A DNA stretch of 64,000 nucleotides. Source: CBDDKW01 sp965230425. GTDB taxonomy: Bacteria; Pseudomonadota; Gammaproteobacteria; UBA1113. Shown here one piece after another: positions 13,401 through 21,500 of the stretch. The position numbers were made by a program, and so were the translations under genes. The notes below the pieces were generated by a model that saw only the letters and a program-made list of their open reading frames with translations, made no database searches and was not told the DNA's origin. Location of the stretch: the NCBI GenBank assembly GCA_965230425.1, contig CBDDKW010000020.1, positions 1-64,000 on the forward strand. The letters run 5' to 3'. Every line of letters starts with the position of its first letter. Position 1 is the stretch's first letter.

Positions 13401-15186
13401 TGCTAATGCGCAAACGCCTGAAGGCGTGATTAATGAAGATTTCATTGAATTGCATAATTCAATGACCGATGCTGCACAAGACCTTAGTGGTTTGGAAATT
13501 CAAATTACTGGGGTCACGGTGGGCTCAACAACGAGCTTTATTATTCCTGAGGGTATTGCAACACCTGCAGCTGGATTTTTCACCATTTATGGTAATGGTG
13601 AATATGCACTTTACGATAGTAATGGCACGTTGACTGAACAAGGATTTATTCCAAGTGTGAGTTGGGATTTTGCTGATACAAATGGAGATGGCTTTGTTGA
13701 TACGCGAGATGCTATCGGTGTGAACTTCAAAGTGGTAGATTCTATGGCAGTGATAGATACCTTTGTAGCTAATGGTGCTAGTTTTGCTGAGCAAAAATGG
13801 AATCCAATTGCTATGCCAGTATTAGCATCGCTCGGTGGTGTTTTGGTTGATGGCTTTAATGCGCAAATTGGCGACCAGCAAAGTTTATTGAATAGCCTTG
13901 GCATTGTTAGACCCTCTGTCAGTGGTGCCAGTATTGCGCCAGAGGCTAGTGGTAGTACTTTCGCTAAGCATACCGATGTGCCCGGTGCAGATAATCCCTC
14001 AAATCAAACCGCTTGGAATACGACAGATACTGCCACACCAGGTGACTTTAATAATAGTAGTTCCTTGAATCCATTAGATGCTAATGATGATTTGAATCCT
14101 GGTCAAGCAAATACAGATCCGCTTGCAGGGCAAAACATTATCGAAGTTGATGGTGTGAATAATCCAAATAACCAAGCAGTTATCGCGGGACATGGTAATG
14201 ACTTTATTATTGGTGACAGTCGTGACAACATTTTATATGGTGGTGCTAATAATGACTTCATCAGTGGTGGAGCAGGTGATGACCAGCTTTATGGTGAAGG
14301 CGGTGCTGACTTACTCTTTGACAATCAAGGTTCTGATTATTTAGTCGGTGGTTCGGGTGATGATACGTTATTAGCAACTGCAAGTGCATTCAATGGTTCT
14401 GATCCGGCGGGTGCTAATGCTACAGATAGAGATGTTATCGTAGGCGATGCTGCTGTTGATGGTATTGTACCAGATAGTGATAATATTCATGGTAGTGATG
14501 TGATATACGGTAGCAATTATAATGATATTATATTCGGCGATAGCTTGTATATCGATTTTGTTGCGCTTGCAGCAGTCTCTGGTAATCTCAATGCGGATGA
14601 TTTACGCGAGGCTTATGCAGATAGCCCGGTACAATTTGTCCATGATTATTTAAGTTCAGATAGCTTTAATGCCAGTATCGATAGCCTTGGTGCCGATGAC
14701 TGGATTGACGCTGGTGATGGCGATGATATTATTAATGGCCAAGGTGGTGATGATGAAATTATTGCAGGTGCCGGTGATGATCATATAGATGGAGGTAGTG
14801 GTGCTGATGACCTATCGGGTGGTTTAGGTAATGATGTACTCATTTTTGATAGTTTAGATGCTTCAATTGCTGGTAATGGCGGCACTGATACCTTGCGTTT
14901 TAATGTGACCAGTGGTCCACTTGATTTTGCCAATGTACATCCTTCTATTAGTGATATTGAAGTTATAGAACTAAGCGGAACAGGCACATCTATTTTGAAC
15001 CTTACTCCAGAAGATGTTGCAGCAATTACTGATAGCAATAATACGCTACGTATTACTGGCCATGGCGATACTGTTACGGGTTCTGGTTGGGGTGAAGGTA
15101 TTGTTGGTGAAACAACGACTATTTATACGGATGGCTTCAATACCTTAATTTTGGATAATAGCATTGACCAAGACTTATTATCATAG
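1624..15186 (+). CDS. Giant RTX adhesin: VCBS/cadherin-like repeats, lamin-tail-like domain, RTX C-terminus
   Basis: A very large surface or secreted adhesin of the type I secreted class. From the first usable start (GTG) it spans 4520 residues, but this is an internal point of a longer gene. About 3900 residues are tandem domains of roughly 109 residues (327 bp) with the signatures GNVITDDTGAG, GSDGSFTYDPGTN, TFTYTVTDGT and TVTITVTGENDAPVAT, typical of VCBS/cadherin-like repeats. Near 3917-4090 comes a lamin-tail-like module (INEIGIAN, FIELHNS) with an EF-hand/dockerin-like loop, DTNGDGFVDTRD. RTX nonapeptides (GGAGDDQLYGEGGAD, GDGDDIINGQGGDDE) follow at about 4190-4250 and 4360-4410; in this family they fold on calcium outside the cell. 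No LapB/C/E-type transporter is in the window. The probable role is adhesion or biofilm formation, by family inference. Confidence 0.85.
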   Translation: MSLGSDGSFTYDPGTNFDSLAAGATATDSFIYSVTDGTATSTATVTVTLTGENDAPVATPNTYTDTENGTITGNVITDDTGAGTDSDAEGDPLSIAGGAQTLTSTSGGSVSLGSDGSFTYDPGTNFDSLVAGATATDSFIYGVTDGTLSDTATVTVTLTGENDAPVATPNTYTDTENGAVTGNVITDDTGAGTDSDAEGDPLSIAGGAQTLTSTSGGSVSLGSDGSFTYDPGTNFDSLAAGATATDSFVYTVTDGTLTDTATVTITVTGENDAPVATPNTYADTENGTVTGNVITDDTGAGTDSDAEGDPLSIAGGAQTLTSTSGGAVSLGSDGSFTYDPGTNFDSLAAGATATDSFIYSVTDGTATSTATVTVTLTGENDAPVATPNTYTDTENGTVTGNVITDDTGAGTDSDTEGDPLSIAGGAQTLTSTSGGAVSLGSDGSFTYDPGTNFDSLVAGATATDSFVYTVTDGTLTDTATVTITVTGENDAPVATPNTYTDTENGTVTGNVITDDTGAGTDSDTEGDPLSIAGGAQTLTSTSGGAVSLGSDGSFTYDPGTNFDSLAAGATATDSFIYSVTDGTLTDTATVTVTLTGENDAPVATPNTYTDTENGTVTGNVITDDTGAGTDSDTEGDPLSIAGGAQTLTSTSGGAVSLGSDGSFTYDPGTNFDSLAAGATATDSFIYSVTDGTATSTATVTVTLTGENDAPVATPNTYTDTENGTITGNVITDDTGAGTDSDAEGDPLSIAGGAQTLTSTSGGSVSLGSDGSFTYDPGTNFDSLVAGATATDSFIYGVTDGTLSDTATVTVTLTGENDAPVATPNTYTDTENGAVTGNVITDDTGAGTDSDAEGDPLSIAGGAQTLTSTSGGSVSLGSDGSFTYDPGTNFDSLAAGATATDSFVYTVTDGTLTDTATVTITVTGENDAPVATDNSYTTTENGTVTGNAITDDTGAGTDSDAEGDPLSIAGGAQTLTSTSGGSVSLGSDGSFTYDPGTNFDSLAAGATATDSFIYGVTDGTATSTATVTMTLTGENDAPIATPNTYTDTENGTIIGNVITDDTGAESDSDIDSDPLSIVGGAQTLLATGGGLVSLASDGAFTYDPGTNYDFLAAGITAIDTFTYTITDGTLTDSATVTIVINGENDAPTARDNAYSATEDDANISGNVITDNTGGGADSDVDVGSNISIPVTGLTVTTSNGVTLTLGSDGSFTYALDTSANTTLTATESFTDSFTYTVTDGSLTDTATVTFTVSGLNDAPLPTANAYGVSEDGSVSGNVITDDTGAGSDTDPEGDALSIPASATTVTSANGVTITLGTDGTFTYTPGTVFNTLSSTEIAVDSFVYTVSDGSATATQTVFITVIGEADVGNNPPVATENFYTATEDDTSISGNIITDDTGAGVDSDVDAGSSLSIPATGLTVTTSNGVTLTLGSDGSFTYPLDTTANNTMSATNSFTDSFVYTVTDGTLTDTATVTITVTGQNDAPVATANAYTATEDDASVSGNVITDDTGAGVDSDVDVGNSLSIPATGLTVTTSNGVTLTLGSDGSFTYPLDTTTNNTMGPTDSFTDSFVYTVTDGTLTDTALVSFTITGINDAPIAVANTYTATEDLGFNFTQNVITDNTGEGVDSDPESDPISINGGGASGTTSQGGTFCLQSDGVAVYSPSGGPFQTLADGQTATDTFTYTITDGALTDSAVVTVNITGLNDAPEATDNSYTATEDDSSVSGNIITDDTGAGADSDVDAGSSLSIPATGLTVTTSNGVTLTLGSNGSFTYPLDSGTNQTMSATDSFTDSFAYTVADGTLTDTATVTITVTGENDAPIATANVYTATEDDVSISGNIITDDTGAGADSDVDAGSSLSVPATGLTVTTSLGVTLTLGSNGSFTYPLDSSTNQTMTATDSFTDSFTYTVTDGTLTDTATVSFTITGVNDAPVATDNAYATTENATVGGNVITDDSGSGVDSDIDSGATLAINGGAQTLAAVGGGIVSLGSNGSFTYDPGTNYDSLAAGITATDTFTYTVTDGTLTDTATVTITVTGENDAPVATNNAYTATEDDSSVSGNIITDDTGAGADSDVDAGSSLSIPVTGLTVTTSLGVTLTLGSNGSFTYPLDSSTNQTMSATDSFTDSFAYTVTDGTLTDTATVTFTISGVNDAPVATDNAYATTENSTVGGNVITDDSGSGVDSDIDSGATLAINGGAQTLAAVGGGIVSLGSNGSFTYDPGTNFDSLAAGATATDTFTYTVTDGTLTDTATVTITVTGENDAPVATANTYTATEDDASISGNIITDDTGAGADSDVDAGSSLSIPATGLTVTTSLGVTLTLGGNGSFTYPLDSSTNQTMTATDSFTDSFAYTVTDGTLTDTATVSFTITGVNDAPVATDNAYATTENATVGGNVITDGSGSGVDSDIDAGATLAISGGAQTLTAVGGGIVSLASDGTFTYDPGTNYDSLATGVTSTETFTYTVTDGTLTDTATVTITITGENDAPVAQDDNFTIAGDQINFGAELITADNGNGFDTDIDVGDVLSIGNTGTVLSALGVTVTLANAFLKGFAYAANFDSLTEGATIQDTFAYTVTDGTLSDTALVTITFTGDNDSPIATNNTYTLVDENGTISGNVITDNTGANTDRDPENDPISIVGGTQTITATGGGIVSLASDGAFTYDPGTNFDSLAAGSSDTATFIYTITDGTLTDTALVTITVLGVNDAPVATDNAYATTENATVGGNVITDDSGSGVDSDIDAGATLAISGGAQTLVAAGGGIVSLGSDGSFTYDPGTNYDSLATGATATDSFTYTVTDGTLTDTATVTVTLTGENDAPVATPNTYTDTENGTVTGNVITDDTGAGTDSDAEGDPLSIAGGAQTLTSTSGGAVSLGSDGSFTYDPGTNFDSLAAGATATDSFIYSVTDGTATSTATVTVTLAGENDAPEATNNAYAATEDDTSVSGNIITDDTGAGTDSDVDAGSSLSIPVTGLTVTTSLGVTLTLGSNGSFTYPLDSSTNQTMSATDSFTDSFAYTVTDGTLTDTATVTFTISGVNDAPVATDNAYATTENSTVGGNVITDDSGSGVDSDIDSGATLAINGGAQTLAAVGGGIVSLGSNGSFTYDPGTNFDSLAAGATATDTFTYTVTDGTLTDTATVTITVTGENDAPVATANTYTATEDDASISGNIITDDTGAGADSDVDAGSSLSIPATGLTVTTSLGVTLTLGGNGSFTYPLDSSTNQTMTATDSFTDSFAYTVTDGTLTDTATVSFTITGVNDAPVATDNAYATTENATVGGNVITDGSGSGVDSDIDAGATLAISGGAQTLAAVGGGIVSLASNGDFTYDPGTNYDSLAAGVTGTDTFVYTITDGTLTGTATVTITVTGENDAPVATNNAYTATEDDASISGNIITDDTGAGADSDVDAGSSLSIPATGLTVTTSLGVTLTLGGNGSFTYPLDSSTNQTMTATDSFTDSFAYTVTDGTLADTATVTFTITGANDAPVATDDTYTTTENATISGNVITDDTGAGIDSDVDAGATLAISGGAQTLTAVGGGIVSLASDGSFTYDPGTNYDSLATGVTSTETFTYTVTDGTLTDTATVTITITGENDAPVAQDDDFTIAGDQINFGAELITADNGNGFDTDIDVGDVLSIGNTGTVLSALGVTVTLANAFLKGFAYAANFDSLTEGATIQDTFAYTVTDGTLSDTALVTITFTGDNDSPIATNNTYILVDENGTISGNVMTDNTGANTDRDPENDPISIVGGTQTLTATGGGIVSLASDGAFTYDPGTNFDSLAAGSSDTATFIYTITDGTLTDTALVTITVLGVNDAPVATDNAYATTENATVGGNVITDDSGSGTDSDVDTGATLAINGGAQTLTATGGGIVSLGSDGSFTYDPGTNYDSLSSGQTDTDSFVYTVTDGTLTDTATVTITITGEALDQINEIGIANAQTPEGVINEDFIELHNSMTDAAQDLSGLEIQITGVTVGSTTSFIIPEGIATPAAGFFTIYGNGEYALYDSNGTLTEQGFIPSVSWDFADTNGDGFVDTRDAIGVNFKVVDSMAVIDTFVANGASFAEQKWNPIAMPVLASLGGVLVDGFNAQIGDQQSLLNSLGIVRPSVSGASIAPEASGSTFAKHTDVPGADNPSNQTAWNTTDTATPGDFNNSSSLNPLDANDDLNPGQANTDPLAGQNIIEVDGVNNPNNQAVIAGHGNDFIIGDSRDNILYGGANNDFISGGAGDDQLYGEGGADLLFDNQGSDYLVGGSGDDTLLATASAFNGSDPAGANATDRDVIVGDAAVDGIVPDSDNIHGSDVIYGSNYNDIIFGDSLYIDFVALAAVSGNLNADDLREAYADSPVQFVHDYLSSDSFNASIDSLGADDWIDAGDGDDIINGQGGDDEIIAGAGDDHIDGGSGADDLSGGLGNDVLIFDSLDASIAGNGGTDTLRFNVTSGPLDFANVHPSISDIEVIELSGTGTSILNLTPEDVAAITDSNNTLRITGHGDTVTGSGWGEGIVGETTTIYTDGFNTLILDNSIDQDLLS
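7845..11532 (+). repeat. Multi-domain duplication in adhesin 1 (~1.04 kb, offset 2649)
   Basis: About 1.04 kb starting near 7845 is repeated near 10494 with an offset of 2649 bp and only scattered differences. A further block at about 8904-9800 reappears at about 12219-13115 (offset 3315). The distal part of the array therefore grew by copying blocks of several domains rather than single ones. Confidence 0.75.
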
Positions 15187-15548
15187 CAGTTCTTACATAC
15201 ATAATAGGATAATCAGTTGTAAGTTACTGCGTCATTCATGTTAGTTTGTACATGCGTTTTTTGTTGTATACACAGAGGTAGGTTGTAACATGATTATTAC
15301 TTAATGTTTAGTTAATATATCCTTTGTAATATTCTAACTCTTTATTTTTTCTTATTTTTTTCCTTAATTAAACAACAAATACCCGTATAAAATATGGTAC
15401 TTACCGGTAGGTTTGTATTACAGAATTGAAACTTTTGCCTAGATTTCTTGTCCTATACTGTATACGAGTCATCTTTTGTACGATTTTCAAAATTGATTCA
15501 GAGATTAAGCAAGCAGGGATGCTTAATGAGCTAGAATGGGGTAATGAC

Positions 15549-18500
15549 ATGGCGAATGGGCAAGTCGGTAACAAAATTGTAGTCAAAATTGTTGACACTG
15601 ATGGTAGTGAGAAAACAGTTAAAATACCTGTTAATGATAGCTATCCAATTTCACCAGGACAGCAAGCTACGGTTATTGGGGTAGAGTCAAGTGCAACAGG
15701 TGAGGTATCTTTAGCTGTTGATAAAATGATGCTACAAGATGAAGATTTAGTGATGGTCTTCAGTGATGGTAGCGTGTTGATGCTGAATGATTTCTTCCAG
15801 CCAACAGCAGCCGGTGAAGAAACAGCTTCAATAACAGTTGCCGATCAAACGTTCCGCCCACCCGATTTTATTACAACCGTTGTTATTGATTTAGCTCCTT
15901 CAGCACGCCTCTTTGCCCTTGATTTAGATTTTATTCGTCCTTTACCTCAGGCGAATGTTGATTTAGAAGACAGATTATTTCCAGAGAGCGATAGCCCAGG
16001 TCGCCATGAAGATTTATTTGTAGATCGACCAGGCACGGTTCCTGGACCTCCTGAGCCACCACAAAATTTACCCCCCGTTGCTGTTAATGATTTTTTCACT
16101 GTAGAGCAGGGTGGCCAAATTACATATAACATTTTATTGAATGATTTCCATTTGGGTGGAGATACCTTCACTGTTCAGTCCGTCACGGGTCCAGTCATTG
16201 GTACTTTGATTACTCAGCCAGATGGTACACATACTTATATTACTCATCCTTCAATGGATACATTGGGTTTTGAAGAAAGTATTTCGGTTCCATATTTCTA
16301 CCTGGTAGTTGATCCCAATGGTAACACGAGTTCAGCTCAAGTTAATATTACCGTGACTGGTGTTAATGATCCGGTCGTTGCAACAGATAATGCCTACTCT
16401 GGTACTGAAGATGAAGTAGTTATTACGGGTAATGTGATCACTGATGACAGTGGTAGTGGTGTGGATAGTGATATTGATGCCAATGATGTTTTAAGTATTC
16501 CTGCTAGTGGACAAGTGGTTACAACCTCAGACGGTGTGACTTTAACCTTAGGTAGCGATGGTAGTTTCGTTTATCCTGTTGATACTGCCACAATGCAAAC
16601 CTTGAGTGCTTCAGAAACCTTTACTGATAGTTTTACCTATACCGTAACTGATGGTACAGCGACTGATACCGCGCAAGTCACTATTACTATACAAGGAGAG
16701 AATGATCCTCCCGATGCTATCGATAATGCTTATACAAGTACTGAAGATGATGCAGCAGTAACGGGCAATGTGATCACTGATGACAGCGGCAGTGGTGTGG
16801 ACAGCGATCCAGAAGGTGATCCCTTAAGTATTCCAGGCACTGGCTTAACCGTCACTACTTCTGGTGGTGTGACTTTAACGTTAGGAACTGACGGTAGCTT
16901 TGTTTATCCCGTTGATACAGCGGCTACTGAAACCTTGAGTGCCTCTGAAACCTTTACTGATAGCTTTGTGTATACGGTTACTGACGGTACGGCCACCGAC
17001 ACCGCGTTAGTGACGATTACCATCACCGGTAACAATGATGTGGTGGCTTTGGATGATAACTTTGGTGTGTTAGAAGATGCGCTATTAAATGGCAATGTCA
17101 TTGTCGATAATGGCAATGGTGCCGATTATGATCCCGAAGGTGATGTTTTCAGTGTGACAAGCACAGGTACCTTAACCACTACGTCCGGTGGTTCAGTAAC
17201 CATGAACAGTGCTGGTGATTTCACCTATGACCAAGGGGGTAATTTCGATGCTTTAGGTGAAGGAGAAACCGCACAAGATACCTTTACCTATACGATTACC
17301 GATGCCTTAGGGGCGACGAGTTTAGCCACAGTGACCATCATTGTCACAGGCGTGAATGAAGTGGTGGCATTAGATGATAGCTTTACCACTTTAGAAGACA
17401 CGAATTTAGCCGGTAATGTCTTTGAAGATAATGGTAGCGGCTCAGACTATGATCCCGAAGGTGATGATTTTAGCGTGAGTAGCACGGGCACCATTACCAC
17501 CGCAGCGGGTGGTGAAGTCACCATTAATAGTGATGGTACTTTTGATTATGAACAAAATGGTGTGTTTGATAGTTTAAGTGCTGGTGAAACCGCGCAAGAT
17601 ACCTTTATTTATACGATTACGGATGGTACAGCTACCGATACTGCACAAGTAACGATAACAGTAACTGGTGTAAACGACGCGCCCGATGCCATTGATAATG
17701 CTTATACAGCCACAGAAGATGATACGTCAATAACTGGTAATGTTATCATCGATAATAGCGGCAGTGGTGTAGATAGTGATCCAGAAGGTGATCCTCTCAG
17801 TATCCCCAGTACCGGTTTAACCGTCACTACTTCAGGTGGCGTGACCTTGACCTTAGGTACTGATGGTAGTTTTGTGTATCCAGTAGATACTGCTGCTACA
17901 GAAACCTTGAGTGCTTCAGAAACATTTACTGACAGTTTTATTTATACAGTGACTGATGGTACAGCGACTGATACCGCGCAAGTCACCATTACTATACAAG
18001 GTGCAAATGATGCTCCTGATGCCATTGATAATGCTTATACGGCGACGGAAGATGATACCTCAGTGACCGGTAATGTGATCACCGATGACAGCGGCAGTGG
18101 TGTGGACAGTGATCCCGAGGGTGATCCCTTAAGTATTCCTGGCACTGGTTTAACCGTCACTACTTCTGGTGGTGTGACCTTGACGCTCGGTACTGATGGT
18201 AGTTTCGTCTATCCGGTGGATACGGCAGCTACAGAAACTTTGAGTGCCTCTGAAACCTTTACTGATAGTTTTGTCTATACGGTTACGGACGGTACAGCTA
18301 CCGATACCGCGTTAGTCACGATTACCATCACCGGTAACAATGATGTAGTGGCTTTGGATGATGACTTTGGTGTTTTAGAAGATGCCTTGTTAAATGGTAA
18401 TGTCATTGCCGATAATGGTAATGGTGCGGATTACGATCCGGAAGGTGATGCCTTCAGTGTCACCACCACAGGTATCTTAACCACTACGGCCGGTGGTTCT

Positions 18501-21500
18501 GTCAGCATGAACAGTGCCGGTGACTTCACCTATGACCAAGGTGGTAACTTTGATGCCTTAGGTGATGGGGAGACTGCGCAGGATACCTTTACCTATACGA
18601 TTACCGATGCCTTAGGGGCAACCAGTATAGCGACGGTCACTATCGTCGTTACAGGTGAAAATGAAGTGGTGGCGTTAGATGATAGTTTCACTGCTGTTGA
18701 AAATGTGAATATCTCTGCCAATGTTTTTGATGATAATGGTAGCGGCTCAGATTATGACCCCGAAGGTGATGATTTCAGTGTAAGCGGTCCTGGTACCATT
18801 ACTACGGCAGCCGGTGGTGAAGTGACTATCAACAGCGATGGTACTTTTGATTATGAACAAAATGGTGTGTTTGATAATTTAAGTGCTGGTGAAACCGCGC
18901 AAGATACCTTTATTTATACGATTACCGATGGTACCGCTACCGATACCGCACAAGTAACTATTACTGTCACAGGTATTAACGATGCCCCCGATGCCATTGA
19001 TAATGCCTACACGGCCACAGAAGATGATACTTCAGTCACGGGTAATGTGATCACCGATGACAGCGGCAGTGGTGTGGACAGTGATCCCGAGGGTGATCCC
19101 TTAAGTATTCCTGGCACTGGTTTAACCGTCACTACTTCTGGTGGTGTGACCTTGACGCTCGGTACTGATGGTAGTTTCATCTATCCGGTGGATACGGCAG
19201 CTACAGAAACCTTGAGTGCCTCTGAAACCTTTACTGATAGTTTTGTCTATACCGTCACTGACGGTACGGCCACCGATACGGCTTTAGTCACGATTACCAT
19301 CACCGGTAACAATGATGTAGTGGCTTTGGATGATGACTTTGGTGTCTTAGAAGATGCCTTGTTAAATGGTAATGTCATCGCTGATAATGGCAATGGTGCT
19401 GATTACGATCCGGAAGGTGATGCTTTCAGTGTCACCACCACAGGTACCTTAACCACTACGGCCGGTGGTTCTGTCAGCATGAACAGTGCCGGTGATTTCA
19501 CCTATGACCAGGGTGGTAATTTCGATGCCTTAGCCGAAGGTGAAACCGCACAAGATACCTTTACCTATACGATTACCGACGCCTTAGGAGCGACGAGTTT
19601 AGCCACAGTGACCATCATCGTCACCGGTGTCAATGAAGTGGTGGCGTTAGATGATAGTTTCACTACCTTAGAAGATGCGAATTTAGCCGGTAATGTCTTT
19701 GATGATAATGGTAGCGGCTCAGACTATGATCCCGAAGGTGATGATTTTAGCGTGAGTAGCACGGGCACCATTACCACCACCGCGGGTGGTGAAGTCACCA
19801 TTAATAGTGATGGTACTTTTGATTATGAACAAAATGGTGTGTTTGATAATTTAAGTGCTGGTGAAACCGCGCAAGATACCTTTATTTATACGATTACGGA
19901 TGGTACCGCTACCGATACTGCACAAGTGACTATTACTGTCACCGGGACTAACGATGCCCCCGATGCTATTGATAATGCCTACACGGCGACGGAAGATGAT
20001 ACTTCAGTCACGGGTAATGTGATCACCGATGACAGCGGCAGTGGTGTGGACAGTGATCCAGAGGGTGATCCCTTAAGTATTCCTGGCACTGGTTTAACCG
20101 TCACTACTTCTGGTGGTGTAACCTTGACGCTCGGTACTGATGGTAGTTTCGTCTATCCGGTGGATACGGCAGCTACAGAAACCTTGAGTGCCTCTGAAAC
20201 CTTCACCGATAGTTTTGTCTATACCGTCACGGACGGTACGGCCACCGATACGGCTTTAGTCACGATTACCATCACCGGTAACAATGATGTAGTGGCTTTG
20301 GATGATGACTTTGGTGTTTTAGAAGATGCCTTGTTAAATGGTAATGTCATTGCCGATAATGGTAATGGTGCGGATTACGATCCGGAAGGTGATGCCTTCA
20401 GTGTCACCACCACAGGTATCTTAACCACTACGGCCGGTGGTTCTGTCAGCATGAACAGTGCCGGTGACTTCACCTATGACCAAGGTGGTAACTTTGATGC
20501 CTTAGGTGATGGGGAGACTGCGCAGGATACCTTTACCTATACGATTACCGATGCCTTAGGGGCAACCAGTATAGCGACGGTCACTATCGTCGTTACAGGT
20601 GAAAATGAAGTGGTGGCGTTAGATGATAGTTTCACTGCTGTTGAAAATGTGAATATCTCTGCCAATGTTTTTGATGATAATGGTAGCGGCTCAGATTATG
20701 ACCCCGAAGGTGATGATTTCAGTGTAAGCGGTCCTGGTACCATTACTACGGCAGCCGGTGGTGAAGTGACTATCAACAGCGATGGTACTTTTGATTATGA
20801 ACAAAATGGTGTGTTTGATAATTTAAGTGCTGGTGAAACCGCGCAAGATACCTTTATTTATACGATTACCGATGGTACCGCTACCGATACTGCACAAGTG
20901 ACTATTACTGTCACCGGGACTAACGATGCCCCCGATGCTATTGATAATGCCTACACGGCGACAGAAGATGATACTTCAGTCACGGGTAATGTGATCACCG
21001 ATGACAGCGGCAGTGGTGTGGACAGTGATCCCGAGGGTGATCCCTTAAGTATTCCTGGCACTGGTTTAACCGTCACTACTTCTGGTGGTGTGACCTTGAC
21101 GCTCGGTACTGATGGTAGTTTCGTCTATCCGGTGGATACGGCAGCTACAGAAACTTTGAGTGCCTCTGAAACCTTTACTGATAGTTTTGTCTATACGGTT
21201 ACGGACGGTACAGCTACCGATACCGCGTTAGTCACGATTACCATCACCGGTAACAATGATGTAGTGGCTTTGGATGATGACTTTGGTGTCTTAGAAGATG
21301 CCTTGTTAAATGGCAATGTCATTGTCGATAATGGCAATGGTGCCGATTACGATCCCGAAGGTGATGCTTTCAGTGTCACCACCACAGGTACCTTAACCAC
21401 TACGGCCGGTGGTTCTGTCAGCATGAACAGTGCCGGTGACTTCACCTATGATCAGGGCGGTAATTTTGATGCCTTAGCCGAAGGTGAAACCGCACAAGAT

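Noticed and set aside
1082..14000. Antisense ORFs inside the giant adhesins (including identical pairs at 1082/3046 and 8274/10923)
   Set aside because: They are shadows of repetitive coding DNA; identity just reflects duplicated sense repeats.
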